Of a stretch of 64,000 nucleotides of DNA, positions 1 through 9,266 are shown piece by piece. The notes beneath the pieces are model-generated. The model did no database searches. It was not told the DNA's origin and saw only the letters and a program-made list of their open reading frames with translations. The stretch spans positions 62,001 through 126,000 of the forward strand of contig JABIUV010000031.1 of NCBI GenBank assembly GCA_018700895.1, read 5' to 3'. Within the stretch, counting starts at the first letter, position 1; every line of letters starts with the position of its first letter. Origin of the DNA: Bacteroidota bacterium. Lineage in GTDB: Bacteria > Bacteroidota > Bacteroidia > NS11-12g > UBA9320. Made by a program: the position numbers and the translations under genes.

Positions 1-620
1 TTTACTTCAATAATTCCTACACTTACACCATTTATGACACCCAATTTAACAACGGAAACATAGGGATATTTGCGAGTGCAAATACAGCCATTCTGGTAGA
101 CGATTTCGAGCTATCCGTTCCCGTCTCCGAGTTGGGACTACCCTTAGACCAATCAAGCAACACTAAATCAGTAAATACAGATCCAGCCTTTGAAGATGTT
201 ATTCTAATTTTTAAAACCAAAATAGACAAGCAACAAGCAGAGATAAAGGACCTAAAACGGGACATAAATAAGTGCAAAAGCATGCTTACTTATGACACAA
301 CATTACTTACCAAATCAACTAGACTTGAGTCTGAAAATCGTGTACTAAATAAAACGTTAGACTCTACGTCATTTGCACTACGCAAGGCAAATAAAAGATT
401 GAAGTATCTCGAATCAATGAAACAAGATATTGAACAAGGTTCGAATGGAGACTTAGTATTAAACCTTACCTCTATTCTTACAGGTATAAAAAGAGAAAAT
501 CAAACCTTAAAAATAACGACCGAGGAACTAGCAAAGAGTAACGCACAACTCAAAAAAGATAATGCAGTACTTCTGCGTGAGTTAGAGCGGTTAAAATATT
601 CACCAGAAATAGAGGAATAA
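1..620 (+). CDS. Partial protein: end of a ConA/LamG-like domain, then a coiled coil
   Basis: The reading frame is open from base 3 and has no start inside the window, so the 5' part is missing. The first roughly 40 residues read as the end of a lectin-like beta-sandwich: [10 protein letters not shown] followed by [11 protein letters not shown], as in concanavalin A/LamG-type domains where a DDFEL-like strand closes the fold. The remaining 150 residues are rich in K, E, Q and L with heptad-like spacing and few aromatics, which suggests a coiled coil. The gene ends in four consecutive in-frame TAA codons (618-629) and lies 13 bp before panB, so the two may be cotranscribed. Function is unknown. 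A surface protein with a carbohydrate-binding-like module is an inference from a fragment. Confidence 0.7.
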   Translation, partial: YFNNSYTYTIYDTQFNNGNIGIFASANTAILVDDFELSVPVSELGLPLDQSSNTKSVNTDPAFEDVILIFKTKIDKQQAEIKDLKRDINKCKSMLTYDTTLLTKSTRLESENRVLNKTLDSTSFALRKANKRLKYLESMKQDIEQGSNGDLVLNLTSILTGIKRENQTLKITTEELAKSNAQLKKDNAVLLRELERLKYSPEIEE

Positions 621-633
621 TAATAATAATACG

Positions 634-1452
634 ATGAGTGTTGCAAAAAAAGACATAAAAAAGATGACCACTCACCAACTTCAGGAGATGAAGAATAGAG
701 GTGAGAAGATAAGTATGCTGACAGCTTACGATTATTCATATGCCAGAATTGTAGATGACGCTGGAATAGATGTAATCCTCGTGGGAGATTCTGCAAGTAA
801 TGTAATGGCCGGTCACGATAGTACGCTACCTATTACGCTTGACCAAATGATATACCACGCACAATCTGTGGTAAGGGCTATAGATAGAGCCCTTATAGTT
901 GTAGACCTACCCTTTGGCAGCTACCAGGGTAATAGCTCAGAAGCACTAAGAAGTGCTATCCGAATAATGAAAGAAAGTGGAGCTCACTCCGTAAAACTGG
1001 AGGGAGGAAGCGAGGTAATCGATTCTGTAAAGCGTATTTTATCTGCTGGTATCCCAGTAATGGGACACCTAGGCCTTACTCCTCAAAGTATCTATAAATT
1101 CGGCACTTACACCGTAAGAGCAAAAGAAATAGAAGAGGCTGCAAAATTAAAAGAAGACGCTAAGCTCCTTGAGGAAGCTGGTTGCTTTGCCCTCGTACTC
1201 GAAAAAATACCGGCAACTCTGGCTACAGAAGTAGCTAAATCTGTAAACATTCCGGTAATTGGTATAGGAGCGGGTAATGGTGTGGATGGTCAAGTACTCG
1301 TACTACACGATATGCTGGGAGTAACCAAAGAATTCTCTCCGCGTTTCTTGCGTAGATATCTTAATCTGTATGAAGAAATGAAGGGTGCGGTTAGCGAATA
1401 TATCAAGGATGTAAAATCACTTGACTTCCCTAACGATAAGGAGCAATACTAG
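634..1452 (+). CDS. panB: 3-methyl-2-oxobutanoate hydroxymethyltransferase
   Basis: PanB transfers a hydroxymethyl group from 5,10-methylene-tetrahydrofolate to alpha-ketoisovalerate, giving ketopantoate, the first committed step of pantothenate and CoA synthesis. The 272-residue product has the normal family length. The metal-binding aspartates are visible in VGDS (Asp52) and VDLPFGSY (Asp91). KLEGG (Lys121, Glu123), GHLGLTPQS (His148) and the probable catalytic glutamate in LEKIP (Glu193) follow in the usual order, and VIGIGAG plus [12 protein letters not shown] close the barrel. The start is the first Met after the upstream stop codons. The 3' end overlaps convergent clpS by 4 bp. No other pan gene is in the window. 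Confidence 0.97.
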   Translation: MSVAKKDIKKMTTHQLQEMKNRGEKISMLTAYDYSYARIVDDAGIDVILVGDSASNVMAGHDSTLPITLDQMIYHAQSVVRAIDRALIVVDLPFGSYQGNSSEALRSAIRIMKESGAHSVKLEGGSEVIDSVKRILSAGIPVMGHLGLTPQSIYKFGTYTVRAKEIEEAAKLKEDAKLLEEAGCFALVLEKIPATLATEVAKSVNIPVIGIGAGNGVDGQVLVLHDMLGVTKEFSPRFLRRYLNLYEEMKGAVSEYIKDVKSLDFPNDKEQY

Positions 1453-1736
1453 AGCTCCTCAATAACTGCACTTAGCCCTTTTTGGGTCAAGGCATTGCAA
1501 ATAGGCAACAGCTCTATTTCCGAACCATTTCTTACTTGGCATTTACCCTTATAATGTACGAGGATAGCACACTGTTCAGCCTGCTCAGCCGTATGTTTAC
1601 AATACTTGATGAGGCAATAGATAACATGATCGAATGTGTTTACGTCATCATTATACAAAATAATAGCCGCACCCGCTTCTACGTCTGTGAGTACGTCAGT
1701 ATCTTCTAATTCTTCCGTTTTTGTATTCCAAATCAT
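1449..1736 (-). CDS. clpS: ATP-dependent Clp protease adaptor ClpS
   Basis: ClpS delivers N-degron substrates to ClpAP or ClpCP in the cytosol. The 95-residue protein has a short acidic N-terminal tail and then the ClpS core. The substrate-pocket region is [14 protein letters not shown]. It is followed by the helix with [18 protein letters not shown] and the final strand ending GLSAVIEEL. All are hallmarks of the family, and the length is normal. The gene overlaps the end of plsY by 4 bp (1733-1736) on the same strand, which points to coupled translation in the order clpS then plsY, although plsY also appears to have its own promoter. The tail overlaps panB convergently. Confidence 0.95.
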   Translation of the reverse strand: MIWNTKTEELEDTDVLTDVEAGAAIILYNDDVNTFDHVIYCLIKYCKHTAEQAEQCAILVHYKGKCQVRNGSEIELLPICNALTQKGLSAVIEEL

Positions 1737-2368
1737 TGTCTTGCCTTAAATAAATTTGCCTTACTCTCCTCCCCTGTTAACAGTCGAGAGATATTCTTTT
1801 TGTGGGTTAATACCACTAAAATAGCTGCAACTATACCAAAAGTAATAAGCAATGGTTCGTCACGCTTAAACACAAAGATGGTAAGAATAGGAAATGCAAT
1901 TGCGGCTAGTATACTACTCAGTGAAACATACTTAGTAAGCAAAAGTACAAGTATAAACAAACCGACACAAGCTAGGGCTAGCAAATAATGTATCCCTATC
2001 AGCATACCAAATAACGTAGCAATACCCTTGCCTCCTTTAAAATTTTCATACACTGGAAAAATGTGCCCTACAACAGATAACAAGCCAAATAAGAGTTGCA
2101 GGTTTATAAACTGCTCAGTTCCGTGTTCTACCGTCGGGATGTAATGAATAAGGCTAGTGGCTGTAACTCCCTTCACTATATCCAAAAACAAAACAACAAT
2201 ACCCGTAGATGTCCCTAAAACTCTGAATGTATTGGTAGCACCTGCATTTCCACTACCAAAATCTCTAACATCTAGACCGTGGTATGCTTTACCTATCCAT
2301 ACGCTACTTGGCATACTACCTACGAGGTAGGCAACTATAGCGAGTATTACTATCAAAATTATCTCCAT
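1733..2368 (-). CDS. plsY: Glycerol-3-phosphate acyltransferase PlsY
   Basis: PlsY is an inner-membrane enzyme that acylates glycerol-3-phosphate with acyl-phosphate, the first step of phospholipid synthesis. The protein has about five hydrophobic segments. The conserved motifs are GSMPSSVWIGK, the DFGSGNAGATNTFR phosphate-binding loop near the N-terminus, and FKGGKGIAT in the middle. I place the start at the Met at 2368 (211 residues) rather than an upstream codon at 2392. A TATATTTG -7 box (2380-2387) lies between them, so a transcript from that promoter could not carry the longer start. The shorter form begins MEIILIVIL, directly at the first membrane helix. It overlaps downstream clpS by 4 bp. 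Confidence 0.95.
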   Translation of the reverse strand: MEIILIVILAIVAYLVGSMPSSVWIGKAYHGLDVRDFGSGNAGATNTFRVLGTSTGIVVLFLDIVKGVTATSLIHYIPTVEHGTEQFINLQLLFGLLSVVGHIFPVYENFKGGKGIATLFGMLIGIHYLLALACVGLFILVLLLTKYVSLSSILAAIAFPILTIFVFKRDEPLLITFGIVAAILVVLTHKKNISRLLTGEESKANLFKARQ

Positions 2369-2379
2369 GGGATCAAGTG

Positions 2380-2387
2380 CAAATATA
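2380..2387 (-). promoter_or_regulatory. -7 box upstream of plsY
   Basis: TATATTTG matches the Bacteroidota -7 consensus TAnnTTTG and lies 11 nt before the chosen plsY start. No good TTG -33 element is present at the normal spacing, so this rests on the -7 box alone. Confidence 0.5.
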
Positions 2388-2422
2388 TACACCTTACAAT
2401 ATGTAAAGTTAAGAGTGAAAAA

Positions 2423-3472
2423 TTACTTTATAAGCAATGCATCACCGTAACACAAGAAGTTATACCCTTCTTTTACTGCTGTTTCGTATACATCCATAGC
2501 CAGTTTATGATCATCTAAGTAAGCAGATGTAAGCATCATTAAAGTAGACTTTGGTTGATGAAAATTAGTTAAGTATGCATTAGCAATACGTGGCTCATAG
2601 GGTGGGAAAATGAACTTATCTGTCCAACTATCATCTGGGTTCAATGCCCCAAATGCAGAAACTGAACTCTCCAACGCACGCATCACACTACTCCCTACTG
2701 CAAGAACTCTTTTCTTATTTGCTTTTGCATCGTTCACCATATCAGCTGCTTCCTGCTCTATAATATAGTGCTCACTATCCATTTTATGCTTTGTAAGATC
2801 TTCCACTTCTACAGGTCTAAATGCTCCAAGACCTATATTCAAGTTCACCTTTGCAAATTTGACACCTTTTATCTCCAAACGCATCATTAATGCTCGGGTA
2901 AAGTGCAAACCAGCTGCTGGCGGAGCAATAGCCCCCTCTTTTTCAGCAAAAATAGTTTGATACATCTCTGCATCTTCCTCGGTAGCCTCACGCTCTAAAT
3001 ATTTAGGTATCGGAGTATGACCAAGCTTATTTACCACTCCTTTAAATTCCTCATCTGTTCCGTCAAATAAGAAACGTATTGTTCTTCCGCGGCTCGTGGT
3101 ATTGTCTATAACCTCGGCTACTAATTCATCCTCACCAAAGAAAAGTTTGTTACCAACTCTAATTTTACGAGCAGGATCTACCAAAACGTCCCACAAACGC
3201 AGTTCTTTATTAAGCTCTCTTAGCAAGAACACCTCTATTTTAGCTCCTGTTTTCTCCTTGTTACCGTATAGTCTGGCAGGAAAAACCTTTGCATTGTTTA
3301 GCACCATAATGTCACCATCATCAAACTCATCAAGGATGTCTTTGAACATCTTATGCTCTATGGTTTTAGCCACTTTATCTACAACCATAAGTTTACACTC
3401 ATCTCGATTATATGGCGGGGTCTTAGCTATTCTGCTAGGGTCTAATTCTAAGTGGAATTCTGATAATTTCAT
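2423..3472 (-). CDS. queA: tRNA preQ1(34) S-adenosylmethionine ribosyltransferase-isomerase
   Basis: QueA transfers and isomerises the ribosyl group of SAM onto preQ1-modified tRNA to make epoxyqueuosine. The 349 residues match the family length. Diagnostic stretches are the N-terminal [35 protein letters not shown], the AAGLHFT segment in the middle, [11 protein letters not shown], and the C-terminal [20 protein letters not shown]. No frameshift or missing block is visible. It is transcribed from a good promoter (3512-3542) with a leader of roughly 35-40 nt. Downstream plsY lies on the same strand after 54 bp. No other queuosine gene lies in the window. Confidence 0.97.
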   Translation of the reverse strand: MKLSEFHLELDPSRIAKTPPYNRDECKLMVVDKVAKTIEHKMFKDILDEFDDGDIMVLNNAKVFPARLYGNKEKTGAKIEVFLLRELNKELRLWDVLVDPARKIRVGNKLFFGEDELVAEVIDNTTSRGRTIRFLFDGTDEEFKGVVNKLGHTPIPKYLEREATEEDAEMYQTIFAEKEGAIAPPAAGLHFTRALMMRLEIKGVKFAKVNLNIGLGAFRPVEVEDLTKHKMDSEHYIIEQEAADMVNDAKANKKRVLAVGSSVMRALESSVSAFGALNPDDSWTDKFIFPPYEPRIANAYLTNFHQPKSTLMMLTSAYLDDHKLAMDVYETAVKEGYNFLCYGDALLIK

Positions 3473-3511
3473 ATTGTTGGCTTAATGCTATATTTAGTGC
3501 AAAAAAGGCTA

Positions 3512-3542
3512 CAAAAGTAGTGTTTTCAACGCTCGATAACAA
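3512..3542 (-). promoter_or_regulatory. queA promoter, TTG-N20-TACTTTTG
   Basis: On the minus strand a TTG (3540-3542) is followed after 20 bp by TACTTTTG (3512-3519). Both elements and the spacing fit the Bacteroidota housekeeping sigma consensus. The queA start codon is 39 nt downstream of the -7 box. Confidence 0.75.
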
Positions 3543-3654
3543 GAAGTGAAGCCTTAAATATCATGCCTCTAAAAATAAAAAAAACGAACCTTTGTCGAAT
3601 TAATACATCCATTGGCATCTCAATATCATTAACATTGTTGTATTAAGTAAGGAC

Positions 3655-4905
3655 ATGATCATTACTAAGCTCATACGCGAGTCTGCAACGCTATCACTCA
3701 ATTTCTTAAGAGCCAATAAACTAAGAAGTTTCTTGTCTGTGCTGGGTATTACCATCGGTATATTCTGCATCATCGCTATACTCACTGCTACATACTCATT
3801 GGAGCAAAACATTAGAAGCAATATAGATAAGCTTGGCGACAAAATAGTATACGTGCAGAAATGGCCGTGGGGATTTGGTGGTAATTACCAGTGGTGGGAC
3901 TATATGAACAGGCCCGAAACCAATATAAGAGAGTACAAACGAGTGGCCAGAGAGAGTAACAAACAATTCGTAAAAAACACAGCATTCTTTTTTGAGTATG
4001 GAGGCAATAAGGTTAAAAGCCCAATTGAAGAATTAACCAATGTCAAAATTACAGCTGTGATGGGTGATTTCTTTCAAATAAATCAATGGGAACTAGCGGT
4101 GGGACGTACATTTTCTGAACTAGAGCTTAATAAAGGTAAAAATACTGCTGTAGTAGGTTACAACCTAGCTACGAACCTTTTTGCAGGGGCTAATCCCATG
4201 GGAAGAGACATCAAAGTAAATGGTCACAAAGTGAGCATAGTGGGCGTACTTAAACTACAAGGACAAGCCATAGGTGGACCACAATATGACGACGTGGTAG
4301 TACTTCCGGGTTTATTTGCTAATCGATTTAAAAAACCCAATACCCGCGGAGTAAGTTCAGCCATTATCATCAAAGGACAAGATGCTATAGAACTCAAACT
4401 TATCGATTTTGAAATAAAACGAATAATGCGGTCGCTACGTAAACTAAGGCCAAAAGACAAAGACAATTTTGCTATAAATAAACTCACTATGGTAAGCGAT
4501 AGCCTTAGTCAAACTTTTGGTGTTATAGATGTAGTAGCATTTATCATTGGCGGCTTTTCATTGCTGGTAGGTGGCTTTGGAATAGCCAATATTATGTTTG
4601 TGTCGGTAAAGGAGCGTACAGGTATTATTGGACTACAAAAGGCATTAGGAGCTAAACAAAATTTCATTCTTTTTCAATTCTTGTTTGAGGCCATATTGCT
4701 GTGCGTAATAGGTGCCCTCATAGGCATTCTACTTGTCGTAGGATTAGGTTATCTTGCTAGTACATTCTCTACCTTTCAGATTTTTTACAGCGTAAAAATA
4801 TTTGGTACTGGGATAGGATTCTCTATACTTATAGGGCTTATAGCCGGAATAGCTCCCGCTCTTCTTGCCGCACGTATGGATCCCGTAGTGGCATTGAGGA
4901 AGTAA
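3655..4905 (+). CDS. ABC transporter permease of the MacB/FtsX type
   Basis: The 416-residue protein has the four-helix layout of MacB-like permeases. One membrane segment lies near the N-terminus (FLSVLGITIGIFCIIAIL, after the typical NKLRSFLS). A periplasmic MacB_PCD-like domain of about 220 residues contains GDFFQINQWELAVGRTF. Three C-terminal FtsX helices contain GGFGIANIMFVSVKERT, the usual ERTxEIG-like region here read as ERTGIIGLQKALGAK. Such proteins act with a LolD/MacB-type ATPase in lipoprotein release, peptide export or mechanotransmission. No ATPase partner is adjacent, so the substrate is unknown. The start is the Met followed by a basic, amphipathic segment. The gene stands alone between divergent queA and convergent EamA genes. 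Confidence 0.9.
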   Translation: MIITKLIRESATLSLNFLRANKLRSFLSVLGITIGIFCIIAILTATYSLEQNIRSNIDKLGDKIVYVQKWPWGFGGNYQWWDYMNRPETNIREYKRVARESNKQFVKNTAFFFEYGGNKVKSPIEELTNVKITAVMGDFFQINQWELAVGRTFSELELNKGKNTAVVGYNLATNLFAGANPMGRDIKVNGHKVSIVGVLKLQGQAIGGPQYDDVVVLPGLFANRFKKPNTRGVSSAIIIKGQDAIELKLIDFEIKRIMRSLRKLRPKDKDNFAINKLTMVSDSLSQTFGVIDVVAFIIGGFSLLVGGFGIANIMFVSVKERTGIIGLQKALGAKQNFILFQFLFEAILLCVIGALIGILLVVGLGYLASTFSTFQIFYSVKIFGTGIGFSILIGLIAGIAPALLAARMDPVVALRK

Positions 4906-4972
4906 TATAATTCACGGCGTATAAAAATACCTTGGTATTGAGATATTAGTTTTTTCACCGCCAATTACACCA

Positions 4973-5824
4973 TTACTCCCTCTTGTATAGCACATTTGCC
5001 AACACCCCAATCAGCACCATCCCCAACCCTAGAATAACAATATACGAATACCATTCATCAAAGAGAAAATAGCCAAAGAACAAGGCATAAATAACTCCAA
5101 GGTATGATATGATACTTACCTTGCTCACATCACCTATCTGATAAGCACGCGTTAGAAAATACTGAGCAAAGAATGTACAAGCTCCCACCACAGTGAGCAG
5201 AAACCAATTGAGTGGGGTGGTCCACACCCATTCTTGGCGAATAAAAATATAGACTAAAACAAGGGGCACGGTTACGAGCGGAAAGTAGAGCATAATCACG
5301 AAATGGTTCTCTGTTTTTTTCAAAACACTAATGACATTGTAAGCGGCGGCGGCAGCCATAGTGCCCAAAACACCAACAACAAGTGTTAGTGTATCGACCC
5401 TATCATCAAAATCTTTGATAATGTATATACCGACAAAGCACAGAAGAAAAAAGAACCAACGAAGGGGTGCAATCTTCACCCGAGTGATAAATACCGATAC
5501 AATTACTGTAATAATGGGCGTAAGATAATGCACTACTACTGCACTAGCCAATGGCATTTCGTGTAGTGTATAAAAGAAGAACGCGATACCCATAGAGCCA
5601 AATAATCCTCTAAAAACGAGCAACTTCTTACGTGTGCCAAAGGGTTTTATCTTTTTATGTTTCAAAACCACTAGTACCATAAGGAGCATTACGATGCTAC
5701 GCATAAATACAATCTGAGCCACGGGAATTTCCTGCAGGTATTTCACTAACAAGTTCATCAAAGCAAATATGAAAGATGCAAGCATCATATACAGTACGGC
5801 GGTTTTATTGTCTTTGGTACTCAT
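4973..5824 (-). CDS. EamA/DMT-family permease
   Basis: The 283-residue product is almost entirely hydrophobic with about ten membrane helices in two homologous halves, as in the drug/metabolite transporter superfamily. Typical stretches are LASFIFALMNLLVKYL in helix 1, VFMRSIVMLLMV, and the second-half segment with FLTRAYQIGDVSKVSIISYLGVIYALFFGYFLFDE, which matches the conserved EamA helix 8-9 region. These proteins export or import amino acids, nucleotides or other metabolites. Nothing in the sequence or in the neighbouring genes fixes the substrate. It is a single gene with no close partner on its strand; mdh lies upstream behind a terminator. Confidence 0.9.
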   Translation of the reverse strand: MSTKDNKTAVLYMMLASFIFALMNLLVKYLQEIPVAQIVFMRSIVMLLMVLVVLKHKKIKPFGTRKKLLVFRGLFGSMGIAFFFYTLHEMPLASAVVVHYLTPIITVIVSVFITRVKIAPLRWFFFLLCFVGIYIIKDFDDRVDTLTLVVGVLGTMAAAAAYNVISVLKKTENHFVIMLYFPLVTVPLVLVYIFIRQEWVWTTPLNWFLLTVVGACTFFAQYFLTRAYQIGDVSKVSIISYLGVIYALFFGYFLFDEWYSYIVILGLGMVLIGVLANVLYKRE

Positions 5825-5856
5825 TTGTAAAATCGTTATATCGTATAGTTTGGCTC

Positions 5857-5888
5857 AAAAAAAAAGCTGATTGAATATCAACCAGCTT
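5857..5888 (-). terminator. Rho-independent terminator of mdh
   Basis: An 11-bp stem with one mismatch (5864-5874 against 5878-5888) encloses an ATA loop. On the minus strand it is followed by nine T residues (5857-5865 region). It lies downstream of mdh and upstream of the EamA gene. Confidence 0.85.
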
Positions 5889-5940
5889 GTTTCATATGTA
5901 TTCTACCTCATATTAATAAAGGCATCATTTATTTTAAAAT

Positions 5941-6864
5941 TTAATCTAAAAGGCCATTCGTTTTAGTAACGCCAGAAGCACTTTCTTCCAGGTGAGTTCT
6001 TTCAGAATCACTTAGTGAAACTTCTACTATTCGCTCAATGCCGTTTTTGCCCAATATACAAGGAACACCTATGCATAAATCATTCAGTCCGTACTCCCCA
6101 TCTAGCAATGCTGAGCAAGGGAACATTTTATGAGAGTCGAGAGCAATGGCTTTTACCAACTCAGATACAGCTGCTCCTGGTGCGTACCAAGCACTTGTAC
6201 CTAATAGTCCAGTAAGTGTAGCACCACCTACTTTGGTAGCTTGTACTATCTCATCCATTCTGTCCGAAGACAAAAACTCAGAAACATTTACACTATTTCG
6301 TGTAGCTTTCTCTATGAGTGGGACCATTCCCTTATCACTATGGCCACCTATTACCATACCATCTACATCAGACGTAGGGCATTCAAGAGCCTCAGCAAGT
6401 CTATATTTGAAACGAGCACTGTCTAATGCTCCACCCATTCCAATTATTCTATTTTTCGGGATATTTGTACTTTTATGTACCAAGTAGGTCATGGTATCCA
6501 TAGGATTAGAAACTACTATGATGATAGCCTCTGGAGAATGCTCCAATATGCTGGAAGACACCGATTTCACTATGCCAGCATTAATCCCTATTAGTTCCTC
6601 GCGAGTCATTCCTGGTTTACGTGGAATACCACTTGTAATTACCGCTACATCACTACCTGCCGTTTTGCTATAATCATTGGTAGCACCCGTAATCTTAGTA
6701 TCAAAACCATTAAGAGATGACGTTTGCATAAGATCCATTGCCTTACCTTCGGCAAATCCTTCTTTGATATCTACTAATACTACCTCTGAGGCAAAATCCT
6801 TGATGGCGATATACTCGGCACAACTAGCACCTACAGCACCCGCTCCTACTACTGTTACTTTCAT
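5941..6864 (-). CDS. mdh: Malate dehydrogenase
   Basis: This enzyme interconverts malate and oxaloacetate with NAD in the TCA cycle. The 307-residue protein belongs to the lactate-dehydrogenase-like MDH group. The dinucleotide loop is VVGAGAVG (residues 5-12). Asp32 in LVDI selects NAD. IPRKPGMTR carries the mobile-loop arginines, VVSNPMDTMTYL the conserved Asn, and GGHSDKGMVPL the catalytic His. Length and motif order are normal. The start lies only 5 nt after a TACCTTTG promoter box, so the mRNA is probably leaderless or nearly so. A strong terminator follows the gene. Confidence 0.96.
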   Translation of the reverse strand: MKVTVVGAGAVGASCAEYIAIKDFASEVVLVDIKEGFAEGKAMDLMQTSSLNGFDTKITGATNDYSKTAGSDVAVITSGIPRKPGMTREELIGINAGIVKSVSSSILEHSPEAIIIVVSNPMDTMTYLVHKSTNIPKNRIIGMGGALDSARFKYRLAEALECPTSDVDGMVIGGHSDKGMVPLIEKATRNSVNVSEFLSSDRMDEIVQATKVGGATLTGLLGTSAWYAPGAAVSELVKAIALDSHKMFPCSALLDGEYGLNDLCIGVPCILGKNGIERIVEVSLSDSERTHLEESASGVTKTNGLLD

Positions 6865-6869
6865 TGGTG

Positions 6870-6877
6870 CAAAGGTA
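6870..6877 (-). promoter_or_regulatory. mdh -7 box, 5 nt from the start codon
   Basis: TACCTTTG matches TAnnTTTG and ends exactly 5 nt before the ATG. Transcription would begin at or next to the start codon. There is no convincing TTG at the -33 position. Confidence 0.65.
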
Positions 6878-6970
6878 AAAAAAACGAGTTAAGCTTTGAC
6901 ATAAATTGAAAAACAACCGAAATAGTAAAAACACCCATTTTTTATTCATTTATCTTCGTTCTCACTTTAT

Positions 6971-7606
6971 ATGAAAAAAATAGAACTAGCTCTTAAACGA
7001 GGTCTCTTCTATCTTCTCTCAGCGATATTCAAAAGATGGTTTGGGAATATGCCTATGATAGAGTTGGAGCAAAAACACATAGAAGGTTGTGAAGTATTGA
7101 TAAATCGGGATCTTCTGTTACAAAAACTTCCAAAAAATGCTGCCGTAGCGGAGATTGGAGTGGAGAATGCTTTGTTCTCTGAACGTATTATGACTATTTG
7201 TAAACCCGCACACCTGGACTTAAACGATTGGTGGCTTGATAAACAAACTTACCAAACCAGTTTATCCAGAATGAAGCAGTATTCCAATGTTACTTTTCAC
7301 AAAAGCAAATCAGTAGACTACCTAAAGTCTAAAACTGACAACACACTAGATTGGGTATATCTCGATACTGACCATACTTATCCTACCACCAAAGCTGAGC
7401 TGGAAGAAGCCCACAGAGTAATAAGAGAAGATGGTATGATATGCGGTCACGACTACACCTCAGTAGACTACAGTGGACTGAAAAAATACGGTGTGGTAGA
7501 AGCTGTAAACGAATTTTGTATGACATACAATTACAAATTCCTATACCTGACACACGAAGCGAGCCGACACATTTCTTTTGTAATTCAGAAAATAAAGAAC
7601 CCGTAA
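6971..7606 (+). CDS. Class I SAM-dependent methyltransferase, Methyltransf_24-like
   Basis: The 211-residue protein resembles the Methyltransf_24 family often found near glycan and surface-modification genes. The motif I region reads AEIGVENALFSERI. LDLNDWW follows, then the second acidic strand WVYLDTDHTYPTTKAELEEAH, and ICGHDYTSVDY near the end. The D-x-D-H and GHDY motifs are the usual signatures. The glycine-rich cofactor loop is altered: the second glycine of the usual GxxxG is Asn/Ala here (GVENALFS), so activity is less certain. The N-terminal 30 residues are basic and hydrophobic (KRGLFYLLSAIFKRWF), possibly a membrane-associating helix. The substrate is unknown. It lies alone between divergent mdh and convergent scoB. 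Confidence 0.75.
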   Translation: MKKIELALKRGLFYLLSAIFKRWFGNMPMIELEQKHIEGCEVLINRDLLLQKLPKNAAVAEIGVENALFSERIMTICKPAHLDLNDWWLDKQTYQTSLSRMKQYSNVTFHKSKSVDYLKSKTDNTLDWVYLDTDHTYPTTKAELEEAHRVIREDGMICGHDYTSVDYSGLKKYGVVEAVNEFCMTYNYKFLYLTHEASRHISFVIQKIKNP

Positions 7607-7618
7607 CGCTCTTATAAT

Positions 7619-8275
7619 CTAGGATGTGGCTATCTCTGTAAGATTGTCACTTACTCTTAATCTTCCTTGTGTAGCATCCTTTACATCCTGCACGGAAACC
7701 CCTTGAGCTAGCTCCACTAATTCAAAACCTTGAGGAGTTATATTCATCACACACAGATTGGTGACTACCTTTTTTACGCAGCCAAGCCCTGTGACAGGTA
7801 AGCTTAATTCGGAAAGTAATTTACTCTGCCCTGCTCTATTCGTGTGCTGCATAGCTACTATTATATTTTGAGCAGAAGCTACCAAATCCATTGCTCCTCC
7901 CATCCCTTTTACCATTTTTCCAGGTATTTTCCAATTGGCGATATCACCCTTATCGTTAACCTCCATTGCTCCTAGTACTGTAAGATCTACCCTACCACTG
8001 CGTATCATAGCAAAACTCGTTGCACTGTCAAAGAACGAAGACCCTGGTAATGTTGTTACCGTTTGTTTTCCCGCATTTATGAGATCAGCATCTATGGTTT
8101 GTTCTGTGGGAAACGGCCCCATACCAAGCAATCCATTCTCCGATTGTAGCGTGACAGACATCCCTGCTGGAACATAGTTGGCAACTAATGTAGGTATACC
8201 AATTCCAAGATTTACGTAATAACCATCTTGAAGCTCTTGAGCTATGCGTTTTGCTATTTGTTCTTTAGTAAGCAT
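7619..8275 (-). CDS. scoB: 3-oxoacid CoA-transferase, subunit B
   Basis: This is the catalytic subunit of succinyl-CoA:3-ketoacid CoA transferase, which moves CoA from succinyl-CoA to acetoacetate in ketone-body or short-chain acid use. The 218 residues match the family. The N-terminal QDGYYVNLGIGIPTLVANYVP is diagnostic. The catalytic glutamate lies in SENGLLGMGPFP. Later segments include VDLTVLGAMEVNDKGDIANWKIPGKMVKG and TGLGCVKKVVTNL. It lies 20 bp downstream of scoA on the same strand, so the two subunits are cotranscribed in stoichiometric order, as is usual. Confidence 0.95.
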   Translation of the reverse strand: MLTKEQIAKRIAQELQDGYYVNLGIGIPTLVANYVPAGMSVTLQSENGLLGMGPFPTEQTIDADLINAGKQTVTTLPGSSFFDSATSFAMIRSGRVDLTVLGAMEVNDKGDIANWKIPGKMVKGMGGAMDLVASAQNIIVAMQHTNRAGQSKLLSELSLPVTGLGCVKKVVTNLCVMNITPQGFELVELAQGVSVQDVKDATQGRLRVSDNLTEIATS

Positions 8276-8295
8276 TTGTTTCTTAGGTATTGAGG

Positions 8296-8991
8296 TTATA
8301 GCTCTTGAGTAGTTCGTTGTTCAATGCGTTTCTCATAATCGATACCGAGAAAAATTTTATTGACAAAAATCCCAGGGGTATGTATCTCATTGGGGTCTAG
8401 GACACCAGGTGCTACCAGCTCTTCTACCTCAGCTATAGTTATCTTACCAGCCATTGCCATCATAGGATTAAAATTGCGAGCAGTACCTTTAAAAACCAGG
8501 TTACCTTCAGTATCACCTTTCCAAGCTTTCACTATGGCATAGTTCGACTGAAACGCTCGTTCCATAATATACATTTTACCATCAAATTCCCTCACCTCTT
8601 TACCATCAGCTACCTCTGTACCGTAGCCTGCTGGCGTATAAAAGGCCGGAATGCCGGCTCCAGTGGCTCGGCACCTCTCAGCCAACGTACCCTGTGGAAT
8701 AAGCTCTACTTCGAGCTCACCGCTTAATAATTGACGTTCAAACTCGGCATTTTCCCCAACATAAGAACTTATCATTTTTTTGACTTGTCTATTTTGAAGC
8801 AACAATCCTATTCCAAAATCATCTACACCAGCATTATTTGAAATGCATGTAAGTCCACTTACCTTAGATCGAGCAAGTGCCGCAATACAATTTTCTGGAA
8901 TTCCACACAACCCAAAGCCCCCTAGCATCAGTGTCATGTCATTTGTTATTCCCGAAACAGCCTGGTCAGCATTCTTACAAATTTTATTCAT
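8296..8991 (-). CDS. scoA: 3-oxoacid CoA-transferase, subunit A
   Basis: This is the partner subunit of ScoB. The 231-residue protein has the CoA-transferase family I N-terminal signature [15 protein letters not shown]. It continues with [63 protein letters not shown] and a C-terminal [21 protein letters not shown], all in the expected order. Length is normal. A possible variant -7 box, TAACTTCG, lies about 18 nt upstream of the start. The scoAB pair stands alone here. The neighbouring genes do not show whether it serves acetoacetate degradation or succinyl-CoA recycling. Confidence 0.95.
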   Translation of the reverse strand: MNKICKNADQAVSGITNDMTLMLGGFGLCGIPENCIAALARSKVSGLTCISNNAGVDDFGIGLLLQNRQVKKMISSYVGENAEFERQLLSGELEVELIPQGTLAERCRATGAGIPAFYTPAGYGTEVADGKEVREFDGKMYIMERAFQSNYAIVKAWKGDTEGNLVFKGTARNFNPMMAMAGKITIAEVEELVAPGVLDPNEIHTPGIFVNKIFLGIDYEKRIEQRTTQEL

Positions 8992-9266
8992 ATAAATGTC
9001 CTGCGAAGTTAACTATTCCCAGAAAAGGAAAAAAATCCAATAGAAAAGTAGGCCAAGATCAATATCTTTGATTCTTTATACGTCCTATTTTAACATTATC
9101 AATTTATCCGCAGATACCTTGAATTATAAATCCATATCATTATTCCTACTTACCGTTTTATGTGTTTTAAGTTTCAATAAAGTTACCTATGAAAGAGTTA
9201 TTTTATTCTTAAAAAAAATCAGAACAAAAATCCAGCTCCTACTTAACAAAAACTAATCTATAAACC

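Noticed and set aside
9041-9256. Possible 62-codon membrane protein upstream of the inositol monophosphatase-family gene
   Set aside because: The only start is a TTG inside the TATCTTTG promoter-like box, there is no Met, and no family is recognisable. It is better read as a leader or spacer.
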